A stretch of DNA of 64,000 nt from Bradyrhizobium sp. SZCCHNS1050. GTDB lineage: Bacteria > Pseudomonadota > Alphaproteobacteria > Rhizobiales > Xanthobacteraceae. This document shows positions 62,602 to 64,000 of this stretch, piece after piece. The DNA lies in NCBI RefSeq assembly GCF_032484785.1, contig NZ_JAUETR010000001.1, forward strand, positions 1,608,501 through 1,672,500, read 5' to 3'. The notes below the pieces were generated by a model that saw only the letters and a list, made by a program, of their open reading frames with translations, was not told the origin of the DNA and made no database searches. The position numbers and the translations under genes were made by a program. Each line of letters begins with the position of its first letter. Position 1 is the first letter of the stretch.

Positions 62602-63405
62602 ATGAAGCTGACGCCGGAGCAGATCGCATTCTTCAACCGCGAGGGCTGGCTGTTCCTGCCCGAGCTGTTCAGCCCCGAGGAGACCGCCTTTCTCGCCCGC
62701 GAGGCCGAGGCGATCTATGCGGCTAACCGTCCCGAGGTCTGGCGCGAGAAGAGCGGCGCGCCGCGCACGGCGTTTGCCGCCCACCTCTACAACGACGCCT
62801 TCCGCGTGCTCGCGGCGCATCCGCGCATGATCGAGCCGATCGAGCAGATCTTCGGCGAGAAGGTCTACATGCATCAGTTCAAGATCAACGCCAAATCGGC
62901 CTTCACCGGTGATGTCTGGCAATGGCACCAGGACTACGGCACCTGGAAGCGCGACGACGGCATGCCGGAGCCGCGCGCGATGAACATCGCGATCTTCCTC
63001 GACGAGGTGATGCCGATCAACGGCCCCTTGATGCTGGTGCCGCGCAGCCAGCATGCCGGCGACCTCGAGGCGTCGCATGATCTCGCGACCACGTCCTATC
63101 CGTTGTGGACCTTGGACGAGGCGACGGTGACGCGGCTGGTCGCGGAAGGCGGCATCGTCGCGCCGACCGGAAAGCCCGGCGGCATGCTGATGTTCCACGG
63201 CAATCTTGTGCACGGCTCCGCCGGCAACATCACGCCTTACCCGCGCAAGATCGTGTACCTCACGCTCAACGCCGTCTCGAACCATATCCGCACCCCGACG
63301 CGGCCGGAGTACATCGCGCATCGCGACTTCACCCCGATCGCGATGCTTCCGGATGACGCGCTGCTGAAGCTCGCTCGCGCGAAAAATCGCGAGGCGGCGG
63401 AGTGA
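62602..63405 (+). CDS. phytanoyl-CoA-dioxygenase-like (EctD-type) Fe(II)/2OG oxygenase
   Basis: A 267-residue 2-oxoglutarate oxygenase. The metal-binding motif HQD lies in VWQWHQDYGTWKRDDGM and the distal His in FHGNLVHGSAGN. The segment around GDVWQWHQDYGTW resembles ectoine hydroxylase and related PhyH enzymes, but no ectoine genes are near. Start at ATG 62602. Confidence 0.82.
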   Translation: MKLTPEQIAFFNREGWLFLPELFSPEETAFLAREAEAIYAANRPEVWREKSGAPRTAFAAHLYNDAFRVLAAHPRMIEPIEQIFGEKVYMHQFKINAKSAFTGDVWQWHQDYGTWKRDDGMPEPRAMNIAIFLDEVMPINGPLMLVPRSQHAGDLEASHDLATTSYPLWTLDEATVTRLVAEGGIVAPTGKPGGMLMFHGNLVHGSAGNITPYPRKIVYLTLNAVSNHIRTPTRPEYIAHRDFTPIAMLPDDALLKLARAKNREAAE

Positions 63406-63501
63406 GGCTCGCACTCCACCATCTAACAGGTCGTCATGCCCGGGCTTGACGAGTGAGTATTGGCCGCATCGACCTGCGTCGAAGAAGCACTGGATCTTTC
63501 A

Positions 63502-64000
63502 ATGAACCTCCACGCCCTCCTCCAAGCCCGCGCCGCCGCCGGCAAGCCTGTGCGCGTCGCACTGATCGGCGCCGGCAAGTTCGGCTCGATGTTCCTGGCG
63601 CAGGTGCCGCACGTCGCGGGCCTCGAGGTCCCCGTCATCATCGACCTCGATCCCGAGCGCGCCCGCGACGCGTGCCGGACGGTCGGCTGGAGCGCCGAGC
63701 TGATCGCGCGCACGAATTTCAGCCCCGACGGGTCGAAGGCGACGGGTGAGGGCATTGACGTCGTTGTCGAAGCGACCGGCAACCCTGCTGCCGGCATCCG
63801 CCACGCGCGCGCCGCGATCAAGGCCGGCAAGCACATCGTGATGGTCAATGTCGAAGCCGACGTGCTGGCCGGACCGCTTCTCGCGGAAGAGGCGCGCAAG
63901 GCGGGCGTGGTCTATTCGCTGGCCTATGGCGACCAGCCGGCGCTGACGGCCGAGCTCGTCGACTGGGCGCGCGCGACCGGCTTCCACGTGGTCGCGGCCG
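63502..64000 (+). CDS. NAD(P)-binding oxidoreductase, homoserine-dehydrogenase-like (3' end outside window)
   Basis: A frame of 166 codons runs to the window edge. The N-terminal Rossmann fold is VRVALIGAGKFGSMFLAQV, then VVVEATGNPAAGIRHARAAI and GKHIVMVNVEADVLAGPLLA. It resembles homoserine-dehydrogenase-like or SAF-domain oxidoreductases. Start at ATG 63502. Family assignment is from motifs only. Confidence 0.7.
   Translation, partial: MNLHALLQARAAAGKPVRVALIGAGKFGSMFLAQVPHVAGLEVPVIIDLDPERARDACRTVGWSAELIARTNFSPDGSKATGEGIDVVVEATGNPAAGIRHARAAIKAGKHIVMVNVEADVLAGPLLAEEARKAGVVYSLAYGDQPALTAELVDWARATGFHVVAA

Noticed and set aside
62602..63405. Ectoine hydroxylase gene ectD
   Set aside because: The motif similarity is real, but there are no ectoine biosynthesis genes nearby; only the broader PhyH family is supported.

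Overview
The window looks like part of a Bradyrhizobium-type alphaproteobacterial chromosome. It is GC-rich, has an alphaproteobacterial rluD-rpoH pair, an initiator tRNA of alphaproteobacterial form, a complete sox thiosulfate-oxidation locus and extragenic palindromes of the kind common in bradyrhizobia. The species assignment is inference from gene content and style; no database was searched. It divides sharply at a tRNA-Glu gene near 24.8 kb.

Bases 1 to about 24.77 kb are an accessory island lying against the 3' end of tRNA-Glu(CTC). From left to right it holds: a four-gene minus-strand operon (PLD-type nuclease, AAA ATPase, HerA-like ATPase and an unknown protein cut by the window edge); a decayed zone with a multiply frameshifted gene, a 36-bp-period repeat and several remnants; a lipoprotein plus a small protein with a duplicated FDPFGPGFRV motif; an intact IS3-type element without a target duplication; a CHAT-protease gene with its own small membrane-protein partner; debris typical of integrative elements (truncated DUF932, frameshifted IS110 transposase, frameshifted DUF736, a Rap1a-like gene and an HNH-like gene each broken by one TGA); a VbhA/Fic module with a nearby RHH regulator; a five-gene ubiquitin-like conjugation operon (Ubl, E2-like, JAB-E1 fusion, DUF6527, SDH-type serine protease); and a HEPN plus SEC-C/HNH pair. 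No integrase is visible, so the other island end is probably beyond the left edge.

From 24.85 to 31.6 kb the genes are ordinary core genes: DUF6476, rluD, rpoH, a periplasmic amidase, a diguanylate cyclase, a 26-codon Lys/Ala peptide gene, a response regulator and an SDR.

Bases 31.7 to 51.1 kb are a sulfur-oxidation region: soxR, soxS, soxV, soxW, soxX, soxY, soxZ, soxA, soxB, soxC and soxD, followed by two DsrE-like proteins, an alpha/beta hydrolase, three YeeE/YedE-type transporter loci, a rhodanese and two chemoreceptors. Near-palindromic ATTC..GAAT sites lie in front of four of these transcription units, and a two-cysteine ArsR repressor (soxR) is encoded nearby, so the locus is probably a sulfide- or persulfide-controlled regulon.

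From 51.4 kb to the end are tRNA-fMet and general catabolic genes: a coniferyl-aldehyde-dehydrogenase-like gene, a GMC oxidoreductase, two SDRs, CvpA, DUF3775, two paralogous MBL-fold hydrolases around an FAH-family and a GST gene, ogt, a phytanoyl-CoA-dioxygenase-like gene and a partial NAD(P)-binding oxidoreductase.
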